Assembly: GCF_018991925.1 (NCBI RefSeq)
Contig: NW_024729696.1
Coordinates: forward strand, 350,066 to 414,065
Reading direction: 5' to 3'
Length of the DNA stretch: 64,000 bases
DNA from: Homarus americanus
Taxonomy: Eukaryota > Arthropoda > Malacostraca > Decapoda > Nephropidae
Shown: positions 1-28,839 of the stretch, piece by piece
Layout of the letters: every line of letters begins with the position of its first letter
Position numbering within the stretch: the stretch's first letter is position 1
Program-made: the position numbers and the translations under genes
Notes under the pieces: generated by a model
Told to the model about the DNA's origin: nothing
The model's input: the letters and a program-made list of their open reading frames with translations, nothing else
Database searches by the model: none

Positions 1-12
1 AATACAACTGAC

Positions 13-6004
<5,992 letters not shown>

Positions 6005-8189
6005 CTGTAGAAACAGTAACTTGCCATTTTCACTTAATATATGGAAGAGGTTTTTATTTAATTTTGTGACATGTGGAAAAAGGGTACAGATGATATTTTG
6101 GGAGATATTAAAGGAGAAGAAAATGACATTTTGTGCTTCACAAGTGGAAGGGGGTTTTATTTGAATTTATAAACAGGAAAGTGTGAACATCATAACCAAC
6201 TGGTCGAAGCTATAGGATGCAGCACTATACCTTTTCCGTGCGACGATTGTTCATGTCTCACAGTGACGGGAGTTTGTCGTCCTCCAGTGTCAGGAAGTAG
6301 ACTTTCCTTCTTCTGCTGCGACTGTTGTTGTCGTTGTCACGGCAGTCTTTAATGTTTTTAGTGTTAGTACAGTTTATGTTAATTTTCGTGCTAGTGCTCT
6401 GACACTCATGCGGTTACCCCCTCCTTTTTTTTTTACTGTGTTGGTATTGTTGAACTGTTTTGTCATTTATATTGTTTGATACGTAACTCCCTGTGGCTGA
6501 GGTTCGTGGATACAGCCCTCTGCCTTAGGATATCTGTATAGGAGTAAATTCTTAAGCTGGGATGTGTTTACTGCTGGTTTGTGGTACAGTGCAGTAGTTC
6601 TTTCTGTTAATTTAGCTCCTGCCTCGCTATTTTTGTACTTGCCCGGGAATAATAATCAAATTAGAAATAAAACAAAAATACATTTGACAACAATTTGTTA
6701 AGTTTCAGGATTTTGTAAAACCCTCCAAAATATAAGATCGACATTAACACTTAAGAATTGGTTTGATAAATTTTATTGGGTTAGATTAATCTTTATGAAT
6801 TTCACCTGGGCAAGCGCTCACTTTAAGACCCCATAATTATCCACTAATTAGCTCAGAATGTGTATCTGAAATAAAAATTTAGCTAATTGTATCAAGTGGT
6901 GCTGTTAAAAATTCCTGTGACAACACTGAAACTGTAAATATTCAACATGATAATAGAAATACAAACAGGTAGCGAATTGAAGTCATGCGGAGACTTTCAC
7001 TGCGACACTGGTACATAAAAGAACGATATAACAAATTTTCCGCTGAGAGAGACAGAGGCTATGAAGACTTGCTTGGCCCTATATGTAGCTATAGCTGATA
7101 AGAAAATAACATGGCCGTTCGAGATTATAATGTTTCACGTTAAAGCGCTCGGGAGAAAGGTTCTAAAATAAATATTTGGGGGGTTCTGCTTGTTACAGAA
7201 CTCAGAGAATCTCTTTTTAGGACTTCCAAAGAAATCTAGAATGGGTGGGTTTGACTTGACGCGGACTTTAGGTCTTCTAGTTGTAGGAGGATCTGAATTA
7301 ACACGGCGGGTAGTGATTATTACCCAAGTCACGTATCTCCATTGTCCATAAGGCGTACATGACGGTGCGAAGCTTAATGAAGCCTCGTTATAAACAGCCA
7401 TGCAGGAGGTTGTCATTCTCCACAAGTCTGAATAACACTCTGCTAACCCTTGTGATGTTACCTGTATTCACTATAGTAAATGTTTGCAGCATATTTTGAT
7501 TTTACAACGGAAGATCTGCCTGTGATACTGAACAATACGAACAGTCACTAAGCTCACCTCATTCCATGTTTGTCAGTAGAATCCTTAGGAAATTATCTCA
7601 ATTTTTAGATGTTATGACGCAGCAAGTTTTCAAGTACTGTATTATAAGAAGAATGATAACATTCTCCTAGTGTTGTGGGTTTAGGGGAAGCCAAAGTTTT
7701 CATATTACGTATTGTGAGTTTAGAACACAGCAGTGGAAAGTAAATGAAGATAAGCTATCTCTCCAGTTCTGCAACGAAACTATATGGAAAATACGGTGAA
7801 TAGTATAATACAAGCCAATTATAACATATTTATTTAATTATCATTTATTAATTCCTTAATAACATGTTGAAAACGACTAATCTATATTGTACTAAGAACA
7901 CAGAGTATACTATACTATACCTCATGTTGTATAGTGAAAAGATTACTTTGTAAAAAAAAAAGAAGATATTTCTCTCTAGTGAACACTTTTTGTCCAAACA
8001 TTTAATTTGAATATTGCTCAGAGCTGAGCTTTATAATCTACGAAAACAAAAAGGTTGTATATTTTTTTCTGCATTTGTTACTGCTGAAACGTATTTACTG
8101 CCTGACCGACTCATTGAAATAATTTTCATTCCCCGTTCCTACCTCTCACTAACGCAGCTTATGTCCAGTTCATGGTTATTAATATTTTG
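6005..8189. other. Gene-free AT-rich stretch
   Basis: No exon with supported splice sites, no TIR element and no strong repeat is visible here. It should contain, or lie upstream of, the missing 5' coding exon of the urea transporter, but no candidate could be defended. Confidence 0.4.
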
Positions 8190-8412
8190 CCAACCACACC
8201 TCACAGCCCTGTCCAACCCACCACACCTCACAAACCTGTCTCACCCACCACACCTCACACCCTGTCTAACTCAACACACCTCACAACCCTGCCTCACCCA
8301 CCACACATCACAACCCTGCCTCCCCACCCACACTCACACACCTCACACCCTGCCTCACCCACCACACCTCACACCCTGCCTCACCCACCACACCTCACAA
8401 CCCTGCCCCCCT
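8190..8412. repeat. CA/CT-rich minisatellite
   Basis: Imperfect tandem copies of a roughly 25-30 base unit such as ACACCTCACAACCCTGCCTC. The proline/threonine/histidine-rich open frames read from it are a consequence of the repeat. Confidence 0.85.
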
Positions 8413-9919
8413 AATAGTAGGTTGAATGATTTATGAAATTTGACGAGTGAGTTTACCCTTTGCTTTGAAAAGTCCGGATGTTTGGAAATATTTGGGAATG
8501 TTCCCTGATCGTACCAAGCCTTTCCCCAACTCATCTGGTTAGAGACAACACTGGGACATCCCGTTACATCTCTGAGAAAACCAAACCGGTCATGCCTGCA
8601 GGTTGTATTTTTCCACATGTGCATCGTACTGACTTTTTTGTACATCAGTGAATAATTTCTACTAAAATAACTTCACACAAGTTATTTGGCTGTCGGACAT
8701 ATAAAAATAAAACTAGTTGCGTATTTATTTATTTATGTGTGTGTGTGGAGGTGAATCGGCGAGCCATGAGCCCACAGTTGTTTCATCCTCCAGGGCGACT
8801 TTACTACCCACGCGTGAACCACAGACCCATGACTTACGTAATAGCGGGAAGACGGGGAGTTCCTCGAAATGAATATAATCTAATCTTGACCATTCGTAAA
8901 TCGTGCCTGCATACATCAAACTACCTGCATCTCCTCCTTGGGAGACAATATACTGTGTTACTGCTCGTGTATGTATATTAAAATCAACAGAAGCTTATAA
9001 GTACTGCATCATTGTATTTATCAAGATTTATGTCACTTACAATAGGCTGTTAATTCTCTTTGGTCGAACGTTTTACAAGATCATCGATACATGATTCTTA
9101 CCCTAGGAACAATGAGTTTTAACACATTACTTTAATATTTTCATACATGTGTCTAGTTAAGCAAAAAATACAACAAATTTGTCATCTTTCCTCACTATGT
9201 AAACAATCATGCCGAGAGTTATAAATGTAACTCTGTATATAATGTGTAAATGTATGCGTGGGTAAAATAGAAACAGATATGTCTCATTGATATGTCCATC
9301 ACTAATCGGGTTAAATTAGATTACGTTTGAGACATTGGAGTTCTAAATTGTACAGTACTTGAGTTTTTATGTGCATATCAGTTTGCATATCACAGTACAT
9401 ACATTATATGTATTGGGCTATATATCCTTTTACGAACCAACTTCGTAACTCAGCTGCTATAAGTTGAAATCTGGTTACTCATTTACCATATTACTTCATC
9501 GCATTTCCTTAAGTGTTTAAACTAACGTCCCCGATAGATAAGATACTACGTGTCAGTGTAGCTAGAGTGATGTGTTGACATTGTACTTTAAATACCTCAT
9601 ACTGACTGATAATAGGTAATGCTCTCTCTTTATATTTTAGTTAGTATAGCCTGGGTGTTCTCTCATCGCATCACTCATTTTGGAAAAAAAAAACACTTTC
9701 ATTTCACCACCACTTCTCCATCTGCTCGGTTTTCCTGCACACGACAGCCACGTCACTCATATTCACGACACCTTACACCACCACCACCTTCGTGTATCAA
9801 CACCTAAATATCACAACTCCGAATTGTAAGCAGTGGCTCGAAATAACAACAAATGAGGGATGACGTCGCACCTCCATTAGCTGTGGTGTGCACCGAACTG
9901 TAGACGAGGCGAGACTGAC

Positions 9920-9978
9920 CTGGTCCCTTTGTGAGGTGGGGTAGTGTGAGACTCCTGGAAAGCTCTGCTCACTTATAT
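9920..9978 (-). promoter_or_regulatory. Possible TATA promoter and first exon of the minus-strand urea transporter
   Basis: On the minus strand an ATATAAGT box (9978-9971) is followed about 25-30 bases later by a CTCACACT initiator-like stretch (near 9950-9943) and then by a consensus-like donor, CCAG/GTCAGT, with the exon ending at 9920. The spacing fits an arthropod TATA-Inr core promoter with a short untranslated first exon. It is placed upstream of the urea transporter exons on the right strand, but the link is an inference and no transcript evidence is available. Confidence 0.3.
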
Positions 9979-10099
9979 CTCCTGCGGTGCGACTCTACGC
10001 TCCCCTGACTCATCCGTACTGACCATTTATTGATATAACAATTATAATAATGAAGTTTTAAACCTCTGTTGATGAATAAAACTAGTCTATTATCAGCCC

Positions 10100-10225
10100 A
10101 TCCTTACTGTAGGTAGTAGGCAGCTGCCAAACGGGGAGGTACTACCGCCTGGGAAGATATTGGAAGCATAATGTGTTGTCTAATGGTAGACCCTGCTGCC
10201 ATATGACCAGTTATCTGGCTCAAAA
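10100..10225 (+). mobile_element. SINE-like repeat, 5' half
   Basis: GTAGGTAGTAGGCAGCTGCC, then GGTACTACCGCCTGGGAAGA, then GCTGCCATATGACC. The same module recurs at 36828-36965 (same strand) and 34474-34627 (opposite strand), which defines a dispersed short element. This copy lies immediately before a LINE fragment. Confidence 0.65.
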
Positions 10226-10329
10226 TATCTCTACCAACTATAACTACTTTTCTTTGTTTCCTATACTGTTCTTCAAACTCTTTCAACTATTTAAAACTCC
10301 TTGACTATCTCACTTCTTGCCATGAGTCG

Positions 10330-11830
<1,501 letters not shown>

Positions 11831-12174
11831 TTTTTTTGTATAATCCGACTTGAAATAAGCATATGATGGTTTTGTCGGCTATCCTTAATCAAATTGCCTT
11901 ACTGCTTATTATTGCTGTATACCTGTACTGTCTAGGTACATTGGAAACTATACCTCCAAGGTCTACTGTATGTATACCATATACCTGCATTAATTAATGT
12001 TTGTGCACTTGTTGAAATGTATTCTTGCATAATGATGTACTCGTAAAAATACGCCAAGACAATTGTAACTTGTATGATGATATTACTGAATAAATTTTAT
12101 TATTATTGTTTTACTGTTGTTTTTATTTTATTGTTATTGGATTTAGTGTTATTGTTGTTGTTGTACTACGACTC

Positions 12175-12312
12175 TTAGACCTGGTGTAGTGGTCTCAAAC
12201 CTCTGAACTCATCCGGATACGTCGCGAACACCTTCCTGGCCTGGTCCTGTGGTCTGACTACCACTGCCAGACAGTGTTTACATTCCAAGGACAAGTCACT
12301 GCAAACACATTC
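12175..12312 (-). other. Possible exon or relic with a SWIM-type CxC-x6-CxH peptide
   Basis: An open minus-strand frame reads AECVCSDLSLECKHCLAVVV and then RPQDQARKVFATYPDEFRGL, ending with a stop at 12175. CVC-(6)-CKH fits the SWIM zinc-finger pattern CxC-xn-CxH, and CKHxLAV is the usual context in SWIM proteins and in MULE transposases. A CCCCAAGCAG sequence just upstream could act as an acceptor. The match is short, no neighbouring exon is recognised, and chance is possible. Confidence 0.2.
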
Positions 12313-13125
12313 TGCTTGGGGATGTGAGCATTGATCATGATGTATGTTTGTGTGGCCATGATCCTGCTCCAGTCTCAGCGTGTTATTTATTTTGGCCCCA
12401 AACATTATTATCTAACCCATTGTCGAATGGAGTGGCTGATTTAGAGTTAGTTGTTACTGTTGTTGGCATGATGTTCCAGTTGTTAACCTCGCTATTACAG
12501 AACGTATACAAGTACCTTTTCCTTATGTTTAATTTTGATATATTTTTAAGAATTTTTCTCATTTTCTCTTGTCGTTGAGTTGGCTATTACTTGAAGCATA
12601 TTTCCACATGATGTGTCATATATATTACTCATAATATTGAACCACAGTCATATATTACCTGGACCTTCTGTATGTCAGTGTAGGGAGTAACAACTTTTAC
12701 GCCCTTTCTACATGTGTCAGACCTTTTAGTGTTGGCATCAGCCTGGTAGCTCATCAGTGGACATTCTCTCCTGCTTCTACACCTTTTATTCAATATGGTG
12801 ACAATATTTGATATATATATATATATTCTGTAGTGTATGCAACTGGACCAGAGATGACCTCTATACTATTCTATTACTTTTCAGATTCGCTAGCCCGAAG
12901 GTTCCCTTGTGTATGTCCAAAGTCGAGTCATGGGCTCGGCAATCCCCATGAAAAAGGAGTGATTATGAAGTCATTAGGAGTGACACTCAAGTGTCTTTTA
13001 TGTGTAAAGCAAGTCTCTTAACTGATCTGTTGTGCCACAGCTTTAGCTAAAGGTGAATTGGTTAATTTCCTGTTTTTTTTTTTTAGATAAAGTACCAGTA
13101 CAGCTGCATTCTCTACTATGGCAAT

Positions 13126-13290
13126 TCATTGTTCATAAAATGAAGAAAACTAACCTACCAAATTTAACCTAACCTAACCAATAATACTACAGATAATTTT
13201 TACAAACTGCTACATTTTATAATTTATTATTCATAAAATGAAGAAAACTAGCCTGCCAAACTTGACCTGAACTAACCAAAAATACTAGAT
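13126..13290. repeat. Two-copy tandem duplication
   Basis: TTCATAAAATGAAGAAAACT followed by a CCTACCAAATTTAACCTAAC-like segment occurs at about 13132-13190 and again, diverged, at about 13229-13283, a duplication offset of roughly 97 bases. Confidence 0.6.
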
Positions 13291-13526
13291 ATTTTCTTAT
13301 TTTATTATTAAAATAAATAAAATTCTATTCTATGTAAAGAACCATTTTTACTGTCTAAACAGTGCTTTTGACACGATTTGGCTGTCTTCCTCTGTTGATT
13401 TGGGATGTAAAAAGTAATGTTAGACAAAACGCCTTCCTCATGCACTTTTTGTCATTTTCTCGGGGTAAGAAATTGACCCAGACCTAAATCTGGCTCTCAG
13501 TTTGATTTTGCTGGAGAGCTATTGTA

Positions 13527-13790
13527 CAGTCTCGTTCAAGATTCTTCGAAAACTGCTGGAGACAGCTGGCAACTCAAGGCCGTTTGTTTACTAGAGTACG
13601 TAGTATAATACAGTATAATACGAAACAACAAAGCCCAACCATTAAATTACCGTAAGCAACGGGGAACTAAGTAACCAATCACCGATCACTTTTACATTTA
13701 TTCATAATTTTTACTACATACTATTGTAAACAAACGGCCTTGAGTTGCCAGCTGTCTCCAGCAGTGTTCGAAGAATCTTGAATGAGACTG
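13527..13790. mobile_element. Tc1/mariner-type MITE with 65-bp inverted ends
   Basis: The left end at 13527-13591 (CAGTCTCGTTCAAGATTCTT...) matches the reverse complement of 13726-13790 with only two or three differences over about 65 bases, and both ends are flanked by TA. CAGT-type termini and a TA duplication are the hallmark of Tc1/mariner and pogo elements. The 264-bp element has no coding capacity. It lies about 1 kb upstream of the first KICS2 coding exon. Confidence 0.9.
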
Positions 13791-14768
13791 TACATACAGT
13801 AATACTGTAAATGGCCTATTCACACAAGAATAATTTACTCACATTACACATGCATCAGTACTTTCATGTGTAGCCTGTGATATAACCTAAGATTAGAAAG
13901 TTATCTTAGATTTGATTAAGTTTGGTCTTTGTGGTTCATATTTGCTGTCATAAAGGTTTTCTAAAAAGAAGGAATAGTAAGCTGGACTTAAATTGGTAGT
14001 AACAGCCTTTATATATAGAACTCCACTCCGGCTGTCTCAAGGGAATACTCTTGTGTTCTTGTACAATTTAACCAGCAATTTTAAAGATTTTTGTGTCGTC
14101 ATTAATACAGTACAGTAATTCTTTTTTACCCTGTGGATTATCTTCCTTAAACTCTGGACTTACAGTATTTTAAAAGAGGCAAAACAAATGAACTAAACCT
14201 AAACCAATCTAACTGTACCTTCCTTAGCTGAAGATATTTTAAGATGGTTAGATTACTTTTAGATGGTTTGTGTCTTCTTTCAGAGATAGTTTTTTGCCGT
14301 AGTCTGATAGTCACCATTAAGCACTCACTCACTGTTCCTCTTTGTATGGGAACTTGACACATGACTCTTAAATAAACTTCCAATATGTTCTACTAAACAC
14401 CCTAAACTGGACTCTTATCTGACCACCTCAAAATATATGAAATCTTAACAGTTTATGAAAAAATCTATTAATAAACATGCACTAGAACACAATGGAGTAT
14501 TTCTGATGTCTGTAAGTCAAGTCCCACAGTTATATTTGTCTTATCATTATGCAAACTTTATAAAAGGAGTGAAGGGATAAGATACAGGGAGTAGAAATAA
14601 GAGTAGACAGTAATGTTAATGATCATAAGGAATGCACATTACATTTTTACCCTCAGCTTGCACAAAACACTAGGGATTAATAATTATTTGTATCTAGTGA
14701 AGTAAAATTGGTTAAATTAAAGCAGATTTATAACTTGAAACTCATTTTTTTCAGAATTGAGGTGTATA

Positions 14769-24201
<9,433 letters not shown>

Positions 24202-24755
24202 TGTTAAGATTATCATATACCTTCATGTACTCTACGGTAATTATGATATGGTTGGAAAACTCAATTGTATGATTAAAATTCGTGATTTGTTCTTGTAAAG
24301 TTGTCTATACATGTACAGTATATTTTTATCCATATGATATCCTCTATTTTATAAACTTTTGTAGTCATATATATTTTAATACTGTTTATTGTATATTTGT
24401 TGTACATACAAGGCATATTAGAGCACCAAAAGATAAGTAGGTGTGTAAGGGAGATGCTTTAATGCAGATGAAGTGGAGAGCATCAGTGATGTAACTCTTG
24501 TGGTGAGTGAGTAATTCCAGTGTCATGACCAGTTCAGATGGATATAATGTACTGCATTTATATATTCACAGCTGCCTTATGTCTTCATAAATGAGGTTTT
24601 GAAGGTCTTAACTGATAAAATTTGGTACTGTCCAGGATTAAAAGAGAAAAGGTGAGGTGAGCAAAAGTTCCACATGCAGAACTGTGAATCGATGAAAACT
24701 TGTTCTTATCTCAAGAATATGTCTCATATCCCATTTTCGAAGTCACTACATTTAT

Positions 24756-24761
24756 AATAAA
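24756..24761 (+). promoter_or_regulatory. Possible KICS2 polyadenylation signal
   Basis: AATAAA 555 bases after the KICS2 stop codon, the first canonical hexamer I found downstream. Unsupported by other evidence. Confidence 0.25.
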
Positions 24762-25312
24762 CAAAAGCTCCTTATGTCAGCCATGAATAATAACAATGTG
24801 GAAGATGTTCTGCCTCTGACTGCATCCAGATTTATTGCACTGTAGGTTCTAATTTACTTTATCTTCTTCGCCACTGGTCAGCTCTAGTTGGTCGGGAGAT
24901 TGGTCAGTCATATTTCTGTTACACAGTATTGATCAGTTGAATCTTGGCACTAGATTGATGAAGGTGCCCTTTTAGTGTCAGGTAAAGATCCAAAGGATAC
25001 AGTTAACAAGTTATCAAGTTAATTGACATAATGTAAACAATGGCTCCCAGAAAAACAAATTATCCCTATATCTTGAAGAGACTGAAGCAATATTATTTGA
25101 CAACATGGTGGATATAGAAATTTACGCCTAGAAATTTGAGATACTCCGTTATCCCTTTCACTGCAATTCCCGCATTTGCCATTTTATTCTGGCTACCATC
25201 AGACAATTTTATTCAGCTTAGGGTAACCTTCCACAGTCAAAGGGTTAATATTGATTTGCACAAGAAATGATATGAAGTCGTATGTTTTTTTATAGTGTTT
25301 GTGTCTGCAATA

Positions 25313-26326
25313 CACTAGAGTCTGCATTTACGCGGATTTGGTTTACGTGTTTGGTCATTTACGCGGCACCTTGCCAGAATGAAAATTTTAAGTTAAGCGG
25401 ATCATTCCATCACTTACGCGGGAAGCGGCGCCTGGAGGGTGCGCATTAGGTCACTCTTATGTTATCACTGACGTCATATGACGTATCGGACTGTGATTGG
25501 GCCACGCATCCTTACCTCCCTCCGCCGCTAGCTGTGATTGATCTAATGTAACATGACGTGCCCTGCCACCAGAGGGAAGAAGTCGCTGACCTAGCCGGGC
25601 CAGTCTCATTGTTCTCAGTTCTCCGCGTATACTATTCTCTCTTGTGCCCGCTATTCCCCTCACAATGGATTCCGCTGGACCCCCACCACCCCCGAGAAAC
25701 CTTGAACTACCTGGACCAAGCCATGGTTATGTGAAGGAAGTCATCGAGTTGGGGGAGAAAATCAAGCTCATCCTTGACAAAGACACAGTCAAGCATCGGA
25801 ATGAAGTGTCTAATAACCTTCTGTCGAAAATTATGGAGCCGTATGTCCAGATGTGTCACGACAACATCAATGCTAGTCTCGCCCACAACCCACCACAACC
25901 ACAGCTAGCCCAAGTCAGTGATAGTGACAGTGAGGATATGAACTTTGAGGGGTTTGTCAGGGAGGCCCTACAAACCTCTGTGAATAGTGATAGTGATTCA
26001 CCGGAGGGCCACTAATCTGCCCTCTGCCTCGGAACCAGCCGCCATCCACGTGTGCCGACCCATCTCTTCTACTAACGTACAGTAAGTGTTAAACACCTTT
26101 ATATTGTAGTTCTTTATTTAGATATTATGTGTGTGTCAATACCATCATAAAATTATGATGTTATTTTTACTACAAGGTACGTATTGTGTCGGAAAAAGTG
26201 GAGTTTGGGAGTCGGCCCAGTCTCTATTTCAATTAATCCCATATGTTATGTTATTTCGTTTACGCGTTTCTCGTTTTACACGAACCTCCACGGGTTCAAT
26301 TGATCTCGTAAATGCAGACTATACTG
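25313..26326 (+). mobile_element. 1,014-bp TIR element (TA duplication) carrying one ORF
   Basis: The ends share TAGTCTGCATTTACG-like inverted repeats: CACTAGAGTCTGCATTTACG on the left, and CAGTATAGTCTGCATTTACG reading inward from the right, with TA on both outer sides. Sub-terminal motifs with 'TTTACGCGG' recur internally. Terminal form and TA duplication place it with Tc1/mariner/pogo elements; no transposase is present. Confidence 0.82.
25644..26015 (+). CDS. Intact 123-codon ORF of unknown function inside the TIR element
   Basis: Uninterrupted frame from an ATG at 25644 to TAA at 26013-26015. The protein starts with a proline-rich head (residues 2-20, PPPPPRNLELPGP), then a charged, probably helical middle (about 28-75, GEKIKLILDKDTVKHRNEV) and an acidic tail (SDSDSEDMNFEGF and NSDSDSPEGH). 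The local base composition is more GC-rich than the neighbourhood. I do not recognise a family. It may be an accessory protein of a pogo-like transposon, the tail of a deleted transposase, or a captured host fragment; coding status is unproven. Confidence 0.4.
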   Translation: MPAIPLTMDSAGPPPPPRNLELPGPSHGYVKEVIELGEKIKLILDKDTVKHRNEVSNNLLSKIMEPYVQMCHDNINASLAHNPPQPQLAQVSDSDSEDMNFEGFVREALQTSVNSDSDSPEGH

Positions 26327-27477
26327 TATTGAAATTTTGAAACCTGCGAACAGCCAATATATGAATATTAACTGCCAATTGTAAGCTTGTTTAATGTATT
26401 TAAGGTAAATTTTTACCTTTGGACACGAGTCCCGAGTGGTTGACCATTGTTTTTTTCCAGCATATTTTGGCGTGTTTTAAGCAAATCTAATCTTCATTTT
26501 TGTCGGAAATTGCTCGTTTTTGCCCCAACCTGATCCCCCCAATAATGGGAGAGAGCCTGAGGAATCAGGGTTTTTGGGTTGGTGAGAACACGAAAACGAG
26601 TCGTCTAACCTAACGTATCTAACGTAACATAACGTAACCTAACGTAACCTTACCTAACCCCTGCCATGGACCCCGGTAGGCCTAGCTTAAACTACAATTA
26701 CAGAACCACTGGTGCTTGTCCTTTCTAAATTTACAAGGCAATTTACAGTGCGCGCACTCAATAGACGTAGGGAAAACGCTGTGATTAGGTAGGAATTGAA
26801 TAGCATGATCGTCTTTTTCGTAAAACTCGGCAATAAACTAAAAATAATTGTAGGAGCACGAATCACACCCAACCTCCACCACGGCCATTGTCAGACTGAT
26901 GATTGAAATTCAAATGTGATTGGTTAAAAAAAATCGCGTGATGAGATCGGATACATCATTGGTCATGACTGGAAGACGTCAGTCAACATTACGCATGTGT
27001 GGTGTAACCACACTCATAATTAACTCGGTTTCACGCAGATGAAGACTGAAAATGACATAAAATTAATTAAATTCAATTGTGTCGTTATTTTCCATTTCCA
27101 GATGGTAAAAATCGGGTTTAAAATGCCCAGAATAGGGATATCCAAATGTTTCAATAGTTTATAACTTTGGGGCACTATGTCCGAAAATAAAATAGGTAAA
27201 TTTGCATAAGTGCACACAACTCTGTTGGAAAGTAAAATATATGTTTTTCTAGTGTTTTTATGTGTGTTTAGGTCGCTTATGACTTTAATTTCCGTCGGAA
27301 ATTGGCCAGTTTTTTATCGTTTTTTTTTTTTTTGGTGGGGCGTTTTCCGACAAAAATTATGGCTAAGCGAATACAAAATACACAAAAAAACACTAGAAAA
27401 AATAAACCTGACCTAACCTAACTGACTCTCACCATATGATGGAATCACTTATTTCTTATCTTATTGGCCTGGTTCTC

Positions 27478-27700
27478 ATTCGTCATTGGAGTTACCACAA
27501 TGCCACATATGTTGGTCTTGCCGATAGTAGCATTCGTTCTTGCACTTAGGACACTTTATTGAGGTCGGGAGAACACCATGTGATCGAAAAAATGCTATAG
27601 TTTCTTCGTTTTTCTCCCAAAAACTCGCATTCACCTCCATATAATTGAAGTGATACCCATCGCAGACTTCCATGGTCGGAAATGAATTTCGAAATATGAG
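27478..27700 (-). mobile_element. Merlin (IS1016-like) transposase N-terminal relic
   Basis: The minus strand encodes EETIAFFRSHGVLPTSIKCP followed by KCKNECYYRQDQHMWHC, a zinc ribbon (CPKC...WHCGN) preceded by a 'GLLPTS'-type turn that is typical of the N-terminus of ISXO2-like/Merlin transposases. The catalytic part is not present downstream, so the copy is truncated. Flanking 26.4-27.4 and 27.8-28.8 kb hold no other recognised coding sequence. Confidence 0.6.
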
Positions 27701-28839
27701 AGACAAAATAAAAATGAATTTGATTGGGCCAATAATACAGCGAATTAAACCACAAATAATTTTAATTGGTTGCCCCCCCCAAAAAAAATGCTTTTGATGG
27801 GCCGCGTGACGTGTATGGGAACGCATGATAATGGCGGAAGATTAATGGAAGAAAATAGAGAAAATTTTGGATACACTACTTCCGTTACTATACATTTGCG
27901 ACGATAATATAATATAAGAAAATTATCGTATAATGAGACGTCTTATTCGAATATGATAATATATTAGGGGTAGGAATGTTGTGTGCGAAAATGCAATAAT
28001 ACCGTAAAATAAACGGATTTTAATGAATACATATCTTACTAGCTGCTCATTTAAGTGCCTACACTACATATAGACAACTACTTTACCGGGGTCCGGACAC
28101 TTCACCAGGACAAAACCTCCTTGGGTTAGGTTTGTTCAAGGGGGTTTTACTCCACTCTAACTTCACAGCTATATTATATTACAGTATATACTATATAATA
28201 AACCATTATTTGTACTATCTAGTCCATAGCCATCATGTATGTTATTGTACATGTCAGGAATTTCCAATAAAATCATTAAATCAGTCGAAATCGTCGTGTC
28301 TTTAAAGACCTTGTGACGTCATATGTAAATACTAATATGAAGGAACTACCAGCTTAAAAATAATATTGATAATATTTAAAATAGTGTTTGATCATTTTAA
28401 TAATATTATAATACTAAAGGCTGTTTTTGAATAAAACACATGCTATACAAAACGAAATCATTTTATTTAAGAATCAATGCAACAATATGTTACATACAAT
28501 GTTTTATTATCCAAATCCTGCCGTTTCCTCTATAATAAAAATAATACAACGATGATGTAAATTTTATATATATAGTAATTATGGACTTGGGTTAAGTGAG
28601 ACAATTCATTATCCTTTTTCCAGATCATTGTTCTCATATATTCATCCGATATCTGCGGTAGCTATGTTTACTAATGGTTCACAGACGTAAATATTATGAC
28701 CTTCAGACACGGTTACACTTATCCCTTATAGTACACTAGTCAATATCAATTGGGCCTTCCCAATCATCCTATAGATACCTTGAGTTCTCCTTAATGCTAT
28801 CAGTACATACTCATAATATTATATGTCCATACATTGGTA

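Noticed and set aside
8014..8436. 140-codon ORF over the 8.2-kb minisatellite
   Set aside because: The C-terminal two thirds is repeat translation and the N-terminal third has no recognisable feature or splice context.
26600..26665. Telomere-like CCTAA/AACGT runs
   Set aside because: Too short and irregular to be interstitial (TTAGG)n; similar AACC-rich runs at 29.9 and 32.5 kb are equally degenerate.
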